The notes under the pieces were generated by a model, which was not told the origin of the DNA, ran no database searches, and was given only the letters and a program-made list of their open reading frames with translations. This document shows positions 53,264-61,447 of a stretch of DNA of 64,000 nt, in pieces. The stretch lies in NCBI RefSeq assembly GCF_051045985.1, contig NZ_CP157350.1:1364001-1428000 (forward strand), read 5' to 3'. How positions within the stretch are numbered: position 1 is the stretch's first letter; every line of letters begins with the position of its first letter. The translations under genes and the position numbers were made by a program. The DNA is from Scardovia wiggsiae. GTDB taxonomy: Bacteria; Actinomycetota; Actinomycetes; Actinomycetales; Bifidobacteriaceae.

Positions 53264-54093
53264 ATATCCTGTACTGCGGCGACAGTAACATGCGGGATGG
53301 GCTGCTCATCTCGGTCCTGTCGCTGCTGGACCATTCCAGCGAGCCGGTTAACGTTTACGTGCTTACAGCGTCGCTGGCCACCCCCGGCCATGTATGGAAG
53401 CCCATAGACAGCAGGGATATATCGTATATAGACAGCCTCATAAAGGATTCTGCATGCGGGGGCAGCGCGAAACTTATTGATATAAGCGTACAGTTCAACA
53501 CCCACCTGCCATACGCAAATATGGATACGCGCTTTTCTCCGTATTGTATGCTGCGGCTGTACGCTGATCTCATTAAGCTCCCGGACCGCATACTGTATTT
53601 AGACACTGACGTAGTATGCCGGAAAGACCCTGGCGAACTTTACGCTGCAGATATTTCCAACGTCCAGATTGCAGGGGTCCCTGACCACTATGGCAGGCTG
53701 ATGCCGACAGCCGGGATCACAATCCCCGGGGACTATCTCAATTCAGGTGTGCTCCTGCTGAATATGCCCGAAATCCGAAGTACAGGTTTATTCGCAGGAT
53801 GCCGCGAACTGTGCGCTGAAAAACGGATGTTCTTATGCGATCAGACGGCGATCAACCGGCTTGCACGCAGCAGGGCGGTCCTCCCCCGCCGTTATAACGA
53901 ACAGCTGAAGACCCGGCCCGACACAGTCCTGCGGCATTTTACTACGACGCTCCATCTGCTGCCGAAACCCCATACGCTTACTGTAAAGCCTTGGGATGTT
54001 GACCGGCTGCACAGTGTGCTCAGCGAGCATGGGTTTGATCCGCTGATACATAAATACCAGTACCACATAAAACGTATGAATCCTGAACTGTGA
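53260..54093 (+). CDS. Family 8 glycosyltransferase
   Basis: 277 residues. GT8 signatures: MNILYCGDSNMRDGLLISVLSLL start, RILYLDTDVVC with the metal-binding DxD, GDYLNSGVLLLNM, CDQTAINRLA and LRHFTTT. Transfers glucose or galactose from a UDP-sugar with retention. Coupled by ATGA to two acyltransferases, which suggests a glycolipid or lipoglycan pathway; the acceptor is not known. Confidence 0.88.
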   Translation: MNILYCGDSNMRDGLLISVLSLLDHSSEPVNVYVLTASLATPGHVWKPIDSRDISYIDSLIKDSACGGSAKLIDISVQFNTHLPYANMDTRFSPYCMLRLYADLIKLPDRILYLDTDVVCRKDPGELYAADISNVQIAGVPDHYGRLMPTAGITIPGDYLNSGVLLLNMPEIRSTGLFAGCRELCAEKRMFLCDQTAINRLARSRAVLPRRYNEQLKTRPDTVLRHFTTTLHLLPKPHTLTVKPWDVDRLHSVLSEHGFDPLIHKYQYHIKRMNPEL

Positions 54094-54199
54094 GGATTCG
54101 GGCTTCAACACAGGCTCGCAGGCTCGGCCTTACAGGACTGGCTTCAAGCAGGCAGGAGTCTGCGGAATTGGGGTGGGATGGGCAGGATCGCAGAAAATT

Positions 54200-54291
54200 A
54201 AAAAGCCCGGTGAAACCGGGCTATCAGAGAGAAGGAGAGAAGAAAGGTTCAATTATTAAGAGAGGATTCTCTTACCCAACTTTTACGTTGT
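54200..54291 (-). ncRNA. Small RNA copy 2 (CU-rich linker family)
   Basis: About 90 bases. Hairpin CAAC/GTTG (54277-54290), hairpin AAGAGA/TCTCTT (54258-54273), linker AATTGAACCTTTCTTCTCTC then CTTCTCTCT (about 54223-54254), and an eight-pair terminator (AGCCCGGT/ACCGGGCT, 54204-54222) with a U run. Element order and linker match copy 1, with about 26 of 29 linker bases identical. It lies about 200 bases downstream of metG on the same strand. Its promoter is less clear (an AT-rich TAATAATAACT stretch at about 54292-54304), so it may alternatively be processed from the metG transcript. Confidence 0.68.
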
Positions 54292-54497
54292 TAGTTATTA
54301 TTAAACGGCACTAACCTTAATGCTTATCCCTGATTTCCCTTAAAACAGCCTGTGAATTTTGAGCTGCGGGGTATAATAACTGGACGGATGCCGCGTGAAT
54401 GCCGTGCAGCCTGGCCGCTCGCTGCCCAGCTATTTATGCCCGGCTATTTAGCTGTTTGCCCAACCGGCCATTCAACCACAACCTGTTCATCCGCTAA

Positions 54498-56366
54498 TTA
54501 TTCAGCAGTTTTCAGTTTCCGTTTTTCAGCTTCAAGCCGCGCGGATTCCTTTTCCTGGCGTTCAGCAAGGCCCTGGTTGAAGCGGCTGAGCTCTTCATCA
54601 ACAGCTTCCTCCGGTATCTTCTGGAAAACAGGTTCAGGCTTATGTATTTCAGTTCCGTCAACGATTGCTTCCCTGCCCCAGGGATGTACATTGACACCCA
54701 GCTTATAATCGCCTGTAATTATAGGATAAGTGAAACCGGGATCATCCAGGTCAGACACCTCTTCAAGGTGCGGCAGGGCAGAGAACGTGCCTGATCCGCC
54801 CAAAGCCTCATAGACTTTCTGCGCAGAATGCGGGAGGAACGGTGCAAGAAGGGTATTGGCATCCATAACAGCCTGCGCAGCAGTATGTAGGATAATTGCG
54901 AGGCGCACCTCGTCATCCTTGACTTTCCATGGCTCTGTTGCTGAGATATATCTGTTGATCTCTCCAACGATACGCATGGCTTCGGAGAGCGCTGCTTTCT
55001 GATGCTGGTTATCCAGCAGCCTGCCGACTGTTTCAAAACCGTCTGCAGCAGCCTGCAATATCCCGGTATCAATATCGCGCAGATCCAATGGATCGATATG
55101 GGGGATCCTTCCAAAATTCTTATAAAGCAAAACTGCAACGCGGTTGACCAGATTGCCCCAGCCGGACACAAGCTCTTCATTGTTATGGCGGACGAATTCG
55201 GCCCATGTGAAATCGGAATCAGACGACTCCGGCCCGGCTATTGAAATGTAGTACCGCAGAGCATCCACCTGATACCGCGAAAGGATATCCCTGACATAAA
55301 TAACGATACCGCGCGAAGAACTGAACTTCTTGCCCTCCATGGACAGGAACTCAGACGCCACGACTTCGGAGGGCATATTGAGCTTCCCCATATCACCGCG
55401 GCTTCCGCCTTTACTGCCTTCGCCGTTATACCCGAGTATCTCCGAAGGCCATATCTGGGAATGGAAAGTAATATTATCCTTGCCTAAGAAGTAATAAGCC
55501 GGGGAATCGGCATTATTCCACCATTCGCTCCATAAGCCGGGATCGCCTTTACGCCGCGCCCATTCAATAGAAGCAGACAGATAACCGATAACAGCATCGA
55601 ACCACACATAAAGCTTTTTATTGGGATTGTCTATCCATCCGTCAACCGGCACCGGGATACCCCAGTCAATATCACGTGTGATTGCACGGGGCTTGACCTC
55701 ATCAAACAGGCCAATAGAAAAATTGATCACATTAGTGCGCCAGCCTTTGCGGGTTTTCAGCCAGGCCAGGTTCGCTTCAGCTAATGCCGGAAGGTCAAGG
55801 AAATAGTGCTCAGTTTCTTCAAACCGCGGTATCTCCCCATTAATTTTAGAACGCGGGTCAATAAGATCAACAGGGTCAAGCTCATTACCGCAGTTATCGC
55901 ACTGGTCCCCGCGTGCACCGTCATAACCGCAGATAGGGCAGGTCCCTTCAATATAACGGTCAGGGAGCGTGCGCCCGCTGGACGGCGAAATAGCGACCAT
56001 TTGTGTGCCTTTATATATGTATCCGTTTTTAAGGCACTGGGTGAACATGGACTGGACCACTTTTTCATGGTTTTTCGTAGTAGTCCTCGTGAAAAGGTCA
56101 TAACTCAAGCCAAGGTCGCACAGGTCCTGCGCAATCACACGGTTATACCGGTCAGCGAGCTCCTGCGGCGATACGCCTTCAGCCTCAGCCTGCACCAGAA
56201 TAGGGGTACCGTGCTCATCTGTCCCGGAGACCATCAGTACGTCATTGCCCTTCATGCGTTCATACCGTGCATAAACATCTGACGGTACACCAAACCCCGC
56301 AACGTGCCCGATATGGCGCGGTCCGTTCGCATAAGGCCAGGCAACTGCTACTAATACATGACTCAT
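54498..56366 (-). CDS. metG: Methionyl-tRNA synthetase
   Basis: 622 residues. Class I synthetase: PYANGPRHIGHVAG with HIGH near residue 19, zinc knuckle CPICGYDGARGDQCDNC (near 140-160), and KFSSSRG as the KMSKS equivalent (near 345). The start at 56366 (MSHVLVAVAWPYANG) is the conserved family start; the longer frame is spurious. No C-terminal tRNA-binding domain, so it is the shorter form. A small RNA locus lies downstream. Confidence 0.96.
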   Translation of the reverse strand: MSHVLVAVAWPYANGPRHIGHVAGFGVPSDVYARYERMKGNDVLMVSGTDEHGTPILVQAEAEGVSPQELADRYNRVIAQDLCDLGLSYDLFTRTTTKNHEKVVQSMFTQCLKNGYIYKGTQMVAISPSSGRTLPDRYIEGTCPICGYDGARGDQCDNCGNELDPVDLIDPRSKINGEIPRFEETEHYFLDLPALAEANLAWLKTRKGWRTNVINFSIGLFDEVKPRAITRDIDWGIPVPVDGWIDNPNKKLYVWFDAVIGYLSASIEWARRKGDPGLWSEWWNNADSPAYYFLGKDNITFHSQIWPSEILGYNGEGSKGGSRGDMGKLNMPSEVVASEFLSMEGKKFSSSRGIVIYVRDILSRYQVDALRYYISIAGPESSDSDFTWAEFVRHNNEELVSGWGNLVNRVAVLLYKNFGRIPHIDPLDLRDIDTGILQAAADGFETVGRLLDNQHQKAALSEAMRIVGEINRYISATEPWKVKDDEVRLAIILHTAAQAVMDANTLLAPFLPHSAQKVYEALGGSGTFSALPHLEEVSDLDDPGFTYPIITGDYKLGVNVHPWGREAIVDGTEIHKPEPVFQKIPEEAVDEELSRFNQGLAERQEKESARLEAEKRKLKTAE

Positions 56367-56374
56367 AAGGCTGA

Positions 56375-56557
56375 TTATCCCTATCAACGCAGACAAAAAT
56401 ATATATAAAGTTATCCCGCGGGTTATCCATATGGATACCTGCGGATCATATATTATCCACTGTGGGTTAAGGAGGATAACCAATATCCTCCTGTTTATCC
56501 GCTGCACTCTGTCCACAAAAATTTTGCAATCTTACAGACTTATCCGCATTATCCACA
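56375..56557. promoter_or_regulatory. Cluster of DnaA-box-like sites upstream of metG
   Basis: TTATCC-based nonamers occur at 56375 (TTATCCCTA), 56411 (TTATCCCGC), 56423 (TTATCCATA), 56453 (TTATCCACT), 56495 (TTATCCGCT), 56540 (TTATCCGCA) and 56549 (TTATCCACA, perfect), with minus-strand sites at 56461-56470 and 56471-56479 and a CTGTCCACA at 56509. No DNA-binding protein gene lies beside them. They could titrate DnaA or link metG or the divergent gene to replication. Confidence 0.6.
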
Positions 56558-56702
56558 TTTTCCTCAAGCTCCGGCCCATAACCGTAAAAAGTGCATAAAC
56601 TGAGACACTGTACCGGGAGAACAGCCCTGGTGCCAAAGTCGGCAATACAGATACGGATAGTGCAAATGCCGGCAACCGTACTGTCAAAATAAAGGAGCCG
56701 TT

Positions 56703-57590
56703 ATGGGAACAGGACTGGCCGCTGCAGGAATACAGCACCATGCAGCCGGCGGACATACGCATAATCGCAGGGTCCCTGCACAGCAGGCCCGGGCTGCAGG
56801 CAGCACCGGCCATGACGATCTCACGCTCGCCGAGAACATCTATGAAATAACACGCAGCCTCAGCGAACCTAAAAACTCTGCCCTTTACGTACTCCGCGGA
56901 AAAATCAGCCACTCCAGGACACCGATTTTCAGGGCGAACCAGATAAGCGGAAGCATAGGTCTGAGACGCCTTATCAATACCGGGGCTATCACAATGCTGG
57001 ATAACCACTCATTTTTCGTCAATGTCCAGGCAGCAAGCACCCAGGGGAGGGCTGCTATCATACAGAGCCTTCTGCCCTACAATGCTGTTGCCTGCGGGTT
57101 AGTCGCCTCCTGGATATGGGTCGGCGGTGATTTCCCGCGTACTATTGATATCATCTCGCGGTCGCATTTCCGTACACCTATATACGGCCGGGCTATCCGC
57201 GTCACCAACCGGGATATCCCGCAGGAGCATCTGTCATACCTTGGCACACAGCGCCTGACCTCACCTGTGAGGACCGCGTGCGACCTTGCCTGCCTGAGCA
57301 TCAGTGAAAAAGCCGAGGAAAAAGCATACCTGTCAATCGGTAGACTCGCGGGGATATTCAATTTCACGTATACTGACTGTCTCAAAATGCTGTGGGACCA
57401 CCCCCGATGGCCTGGCCATGACGAGGGGGTCGTCTGTTTCAGCAATCCGCAGCTCAGGGCAATACTTGATGCACAGCGCAAACGCTATCTCCCATCGGGC
57501 AGCACCATACAGATCGGCGGCCGCACAGACCAGCGCGGCCGGAAGAGCGGGGAAAGCATCCCTTATGATGCGAAAATACAAAACCAGTAG
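56703..57590 (+). CDS. AbiEi-like protein
   Basis: 295 residues, cytosolic. After a His/Gly/Ala-rich start, a helix-turn-helix-like region (IFRANQISGSIGLRRLINTGAITML), then YNAVACGLVASWIWVG, IDIISRSHFRTPIYGRAIRV and RLTSPVRTACDLACL. This is the layout of actinobacterial AbiEi-like (type IV antitoxin C-terminal) proteins, where the SPxRTAxDLA strand is typical. No nuclease or AbiEii partner is adjacent. Starts just after the DnaA-box-like cluster. Confidence 0.6.
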   Translation: MGTGLAAAGIQHHAAGGHTHNRRVPAQQARAAGSTGHDDLTLAENIYEITRSLSEPKNSALYVLRGKISHSRTPIFRANQISGSIGLRRLINTGAITMLDNHSFFVNVQAASTQGRAAIIQSLLPYNAVACGLVASWIWVGGDFPRTIDIISRSHFRTPIYGRAIRVTNRDIPQEHLSYLGTQRLTSPVRTACDLACLSISEKAEEKAYLSIGRLAGIFNFTYTDCLKMLWDHPRWPGHDEGVVCFSNPQLRAILDAQRKRYLPSGSTIQIGGRTDQRGRKSGESIPYDAKIQNQ

Positions 57591-57822
57591 TATGATGCCG
57601 ACACCTCCCCCGCCGCCGCTGAAGCTGACTCCGTATGTCGCGGCATCACATAACGACACTGAGATCCTGTGGTATATAGCGCGCAATATCCCCAAGCTGC
57701 GCTGCTGGCTTATAGCAAACCCGAATTCTACCCCGGAGCTGCTGGAATATATTTCACAAAGCGGAGGACCCCATGTTAAGGAATGCTTTACTGTCCTCTT
57801 TGATTCCCTTGATCAGCCCTGA
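57568..57822 (+). CDS. Variant leucine-rich-repeat protein
   Basis: 84 residues after the ATG at 57568 (GGGGAAAG upstream), overlapping the previous gene by 23 bases; an ATG at 57592 is possible. NDTEILWYIARNIPKLRCWL and IANPNSTPELLEYISQSGGP match the variant leucine-rich repeats seen in bifidobacterial proteins. Pro-rich stretch near the start. Function unknown; probably binds protein. Confidence 0.65.
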   Translation: MRKYKTSSMMPTPPPPPLKLTPYVAASHNDTEILWYIARNIPKLRCWLIANPNSTPELLEYISQSGGPHVKECFTVLFDSLDQP

Positions 57823-57832
57823 CTGTCTTGTC

Positions 57833-58888
57833 TCACGCGCCCTTTATGCCCTCTGGTCCTGTATCTTCTGCTCCCACATCCTTAAGGGCAAGTACTGCGG
57901 CATACACTTTTTTCCGGTTAGGCAATGAACCGTCCGGGAGGGGATGCTCCTGAACAATACGGACGATAGCATCCTTGACTTTCACATTATACATTTCGGA
58001 ATAACGGACAGCTTCCCGTGCGAGGCCCTCAGCACTCACAGCCGGCGAAACCTGCCCGGCAGCCTCCGCCGCCTCCTCAGCACTCGCCCCGGCGATGACC
58101 AGGACTATCTCCCCACGAGGCGGATCATCCGTTACAGTCTGACGGATCTGTGCGATCGTACCGCGGCGGACTTCCTCATAATCTTTCGTCAGTTCACGGG
58201 CCAGAGCCATTGAGCGCCCCGGACCGAACACGCTGAAAAAGTCGTCCATCGACTCACGGATGCGGTGCGGAGCCTCATAGAATACGATCGTCCGCGTTTC
58301 TGCCCTAAGCGCGCGGAGTGCTTTCAGCCGTTCGTTATGCCTGCGGGGCAGAAACCCCTCATAGCAGAAACGGTCAGTGGCCAGCCCCGACAGCGCCAGC
58401 GCATCGAGCACCGCCGAAGGGCCGGGGGCGCAGGTAACAGAAAGGCCGCGGGCTATCGCACGCCGGACAATAGCAAGCCCCGGATCGTTGATCGTGGGCA
58501 TCCCGGCATCAGAAACCACAAGTACAGTTGCGCCTTCCTGCACACGGTCCAGAAGCGGATCTGCCTTGCCGCGCTCGTTATGGTCATGGTATGCAACAAC
58601 CTGCCCGCCAACGCGCACACCCATACGGTTAGCCAGATCATACAGCCTGCGGGTGTCCTCCGCCGCAATAATATCCGCATTCTCTATAAGGGCTGCAAGC
58701 CGGTGCGAGGCGTCGGCAGTGTTTCCTATAGGCGTAGCAGCAAGCACTACTTTACCGCGCATCTTTTCAAACACTTTGCCGGGACTGCCAGCCCTGCCGA
58801 ATACGCTGCCGGGGCTATGCCCGCCGGCAACAGGGCTACCTGCCGCCTCGGCATTATTATCCATGCTTGGCCCATCTGTTTCGGTCAT
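57833..58888 (-). CDS. rsmI: 16S rRNA (cytidine-1402 2'-O)-methyltransferase
   Basis: 351 residues. SAM-dependent tetrapyrrole-methylase fold: VVLAATPIGNTADASHRL, IIAAEDTRRLYDLANRMG, VVSDAGMPTINDPG, CAPGPSAVLDALALSGL, FYEAPHRIRESM. The N-terminal 45 residues are an unusual Gly/Ser-rich extension; the conserved domain begins at about residue 47. No clear Shine-Dalgarno. Position near metG and pmt agrees with other actinobacteria. Confidence 0.94.
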   Translation of the reverse strand: MTETDGPSMDNNAEAAGSPVAGGHSPGSVFGRAGSPGKVFEKMRGKVVLAATPIGNTADASHRLAALIENADIIAAEDTRRLYDLANRMGVRVGGQVVAYHDHNERGKADPLLDRVQEGATVLVVSDAGMPTINDPGLAIVRRAIARGLSVTCAPGPSAVLDALALSGLATDRFCYEGFLPRRHNERLKALRALRAETRTIVFYEAPHRIRESMDDFFSVFGPGRSMALARELTKDYEEVRRGTIAQIRQTVTDDPPRGEIVLVIAGASAEEAAEAAGQVSPAVSAEGLAREAVRYSEMYNVKVKDAIVRIVQEHPLPDGSLPNRKKVYAAVLALKDVGAEDTGPEGIKGA

Positions 58889-58979
58889 ACAAGTAACCTA
58901 TCACTCTGCCTGGCTGCAGGCAAACCTGCAGAGTATCCCCTGCATTATCCGCAACAAAGAAGCGGAGCCGCTGAATCAG

Positions 58980-61117
58980 CTACTCGCCTGTGCGATAGAC
59001 ATGAAGCCGTTTAACCGTCTGATTATTCGCCAGGTCGGTTGCTTTAAGGGTGATGGTATTCTGCCCCGCCTTCAGCGGCACTACGATTTCCTTCACCACT
59101 TCTACCCCGCCGTCCGCAAACGAAATAACGGTCTTATCCTCATCTACGATCAGGGAATCGTCCTGGTACAGACCCAGTCTCAGGGAGTTGTCAGTTGATC
59201 TGACAGTCAGGCGCACGGAATCAGAATCAGGGGCGCGGTCATGGACTTCATATTCCACTTCCGGAGCCAGTTTGTCGAAGAACGTACGCCGGACGATGCT
59301 TGCAGTTTCACCTTTCCTGGTCGTAACTTCAACTTTGACATTGATATTGAAATCTGCCATTTTCAGCCTGGTACTGAACAGGTAAGCATTGCCCGAGTAA
59401 GCCGCGCTGCCGGCCCTTCGGCTGATGGCTTTCTTCGTCACATCATTTTTTGTCAGATGGATCGGGTCTGAGACCCTGTTTCCCCGGTTATCCACAAGAT
59501 AGACATTGATATCTTTGATCTCGTCATCATCTTTGACATACCCGATGAATCCGCTCACATCAAGCATGTCGCCCTCAGTCGTCATACCGGAGTTGACCGT
59601 CAGAAGGCCCGGGCTTTCGAGGAATACTGCCGGATATTTATCCTTAGGGTTATTAGTTTCCTTCATAGCGTCAGGGTCAGCGGAGCCGGTATCTGAAGAG
59701 TTGGGGCCGGGACTGGGCCTCTCCTCCCGTTTATCGCGGCCGGAAGTATCCTGATCCCCCTGCAGCCCGTCCTGACTGCGGCCCTGCGCCGGAGAATCCG
59801 GCCCGTCTTCATACACAACATCAATCGTGGAATCAGACTGAAGCTCAGCCCCTATCAGGAGCGCACCAGGATAGTAGTAATATCCGTTTTTCTGTTCCTC
59901 GACATCAAACAGCGCCCCTCTGCGGATAAGGTTTGTACGATGCTCACGGTCAGTAACGACAACTTCCTTGATCTTCCCGCGGAAAGGTTCACGGAAATAC
60001 AAAGTAAACACGTGTTTTCCGGGTTTCAGCTTCACTGAATTCCCGGCACCCAACGCCTGCTTCGTATTATCGACCCGCAGCTCTCCGAACCTGGCATGAT
60101 GATCCCTGCCAAACCCTACAGAGATATCTGCTTTCTTCAGGTCAGGCATAGCACCATCTTTGACAGCCGTATGTATGTCGCAATCACGGTCAAGAGGGTC
60201 AACGGAGAATCTCAGTGTATTTGTGCCGCTGTCGTAAGCAAACTTATATTTTTGCGCATTGCTGTCATCCAAGGTACTGTTGCGCAGGATATATTCTTTC
60301 GCGCCGCGCACCTGCATATACAGATCCGAAATATGCCTGTTCCCGGGCAGCTTTACCGTTACCTCAGCTTTTTTAGTATCGACAGCGGTAACAGGGCTAT
60401 TTATCTCTGTCCCGTTGACTGATATCTGCGCACCATGGGGCTTGAGCTGGCTCAGGTAGTCGGCGAAAGTGATCTGATGGATATCGCTTGCAGCGCCGGT
60501 TTGAGCTACCTGCGCGGCAGTGTTGCTCAAATAATCCTGTGCCGAAACATGGACATGGCTTGCCTCAGCATAGAAAGGCACTTTTACCCGGATCTCTGTG
60601 TTGCGGAATCCGTTACGGTTCACGAAGATCTCTGTGTTGATACCGTATGCATTCGGGACATCGTCCTTGCTGACCGTAAGTTCGCCGTTAACGACCTTTG
60701 GCAGGGTTTTTCCGTTCCGCTCAGCTTCATCAACAAAGGTCAGTTTGACGTAGCTGCCGTACCGGGGCTTTTTGCCTGCCGCTGCCTGCAGCCCCGTTAT
60801 CAGGCCTGCTGCCATTGCTCTTATCAGCGATATTGCTGTTATCCTTGCCGCTGTTACCGCGGGGATCACGATTACTGCCGGCACCCTGCCCGCGTTCAGC
60901 ATCCTTCGGCGCGCGGGGACTGTTTGAAGGGATATACGGCTTGTATACATCCGTGCCGGGGAAATCCTCGATACTGTTATCGCCGCCGGCATCGCTGCCG
61001 GTACCTTTGCCGCTGCTGTTTACACGTCCGGAGCTGCCGACATCGCTGCCTTCCTGCCCTTCAGTACCGGGCGAAGCAGAAGGAAGGACTCTTCCCTTCC
61101 GTCTGTTCTGACGCCAT
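58980..61117 (-). pseudogene. Frameshifted surface-protein fragment (subtilase C-terminal-like)
   Basis: From 60773 down to 58980 one frame encodes about 597 residues of beta-sandwich modules (YGSYVKLTFVDEAERNG; DMLDVSGFIGYVKDDDEIKD; EIVVPLKAGQNTITLKATDL) resembling the C-terminal Fn3/Ig-like part of lactocepin or C5a-peptidase-type proteins, by pattern. Upstream the natural frame changes at a run of five A (60769-60773): VYKPYIPSNSPRAPKDAERG and a Ser/Gly linker lie in another frame. A second shift near 61078-61086 is needed to reach the ATG at 61117 (AAAAGGA upstream) and MASEQTEGKS. No signal peptide, protease domain or sorting signal is present. It is inserted between rsmI and pmt. Confidence 0.65.
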
Positions 61118-61159
61118 CCTATATCCTTTTCTGATATTGCTTTTGATGCTTTCCGGCAT

Positions 61160-61447
61160 CCGTTCCGCTGCCTGCTGATATCAGCTGCCGCCTTTCAGCC
61201 TTCGCTGATATCTGCCGGTATTTACCGGTACCTATCTGCCTTTCCGCACAAATTCCTGCACAATTCATCCTCAATAATTATATATTGAGAATGAATATCA
61301 TTAACACTAAAAACTGTTTTGCAAAACCCGTGGATAAAATCAGCCGGGACACACCGTACTGCGGATCGAAAAGCATGCTGCGTGTTGGACACGGCAGATA
61401 TAATAGGGCTGAGTACACATCACAAGCCAGACACGGTATCTTAAACT
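61160..61447. other. Intergenic region upstream of pmt
   Basis: A/T-rich. Hairpin CTCAATA/TATTGAG at about 61269-61288, and a TATAAT at about 61397-61403, roughly 45 bases before the pmt start, without a well-placed -35. No gene seen. Confidence 0.4.

Noticed and set aside
56375..56557. Reading the DnaA-box cluster as the chromosomal origin
   Set aside because: No dnaA, dnaN, rpmH or gyr genes are near, and the surrounding genes are not those of an origin region.
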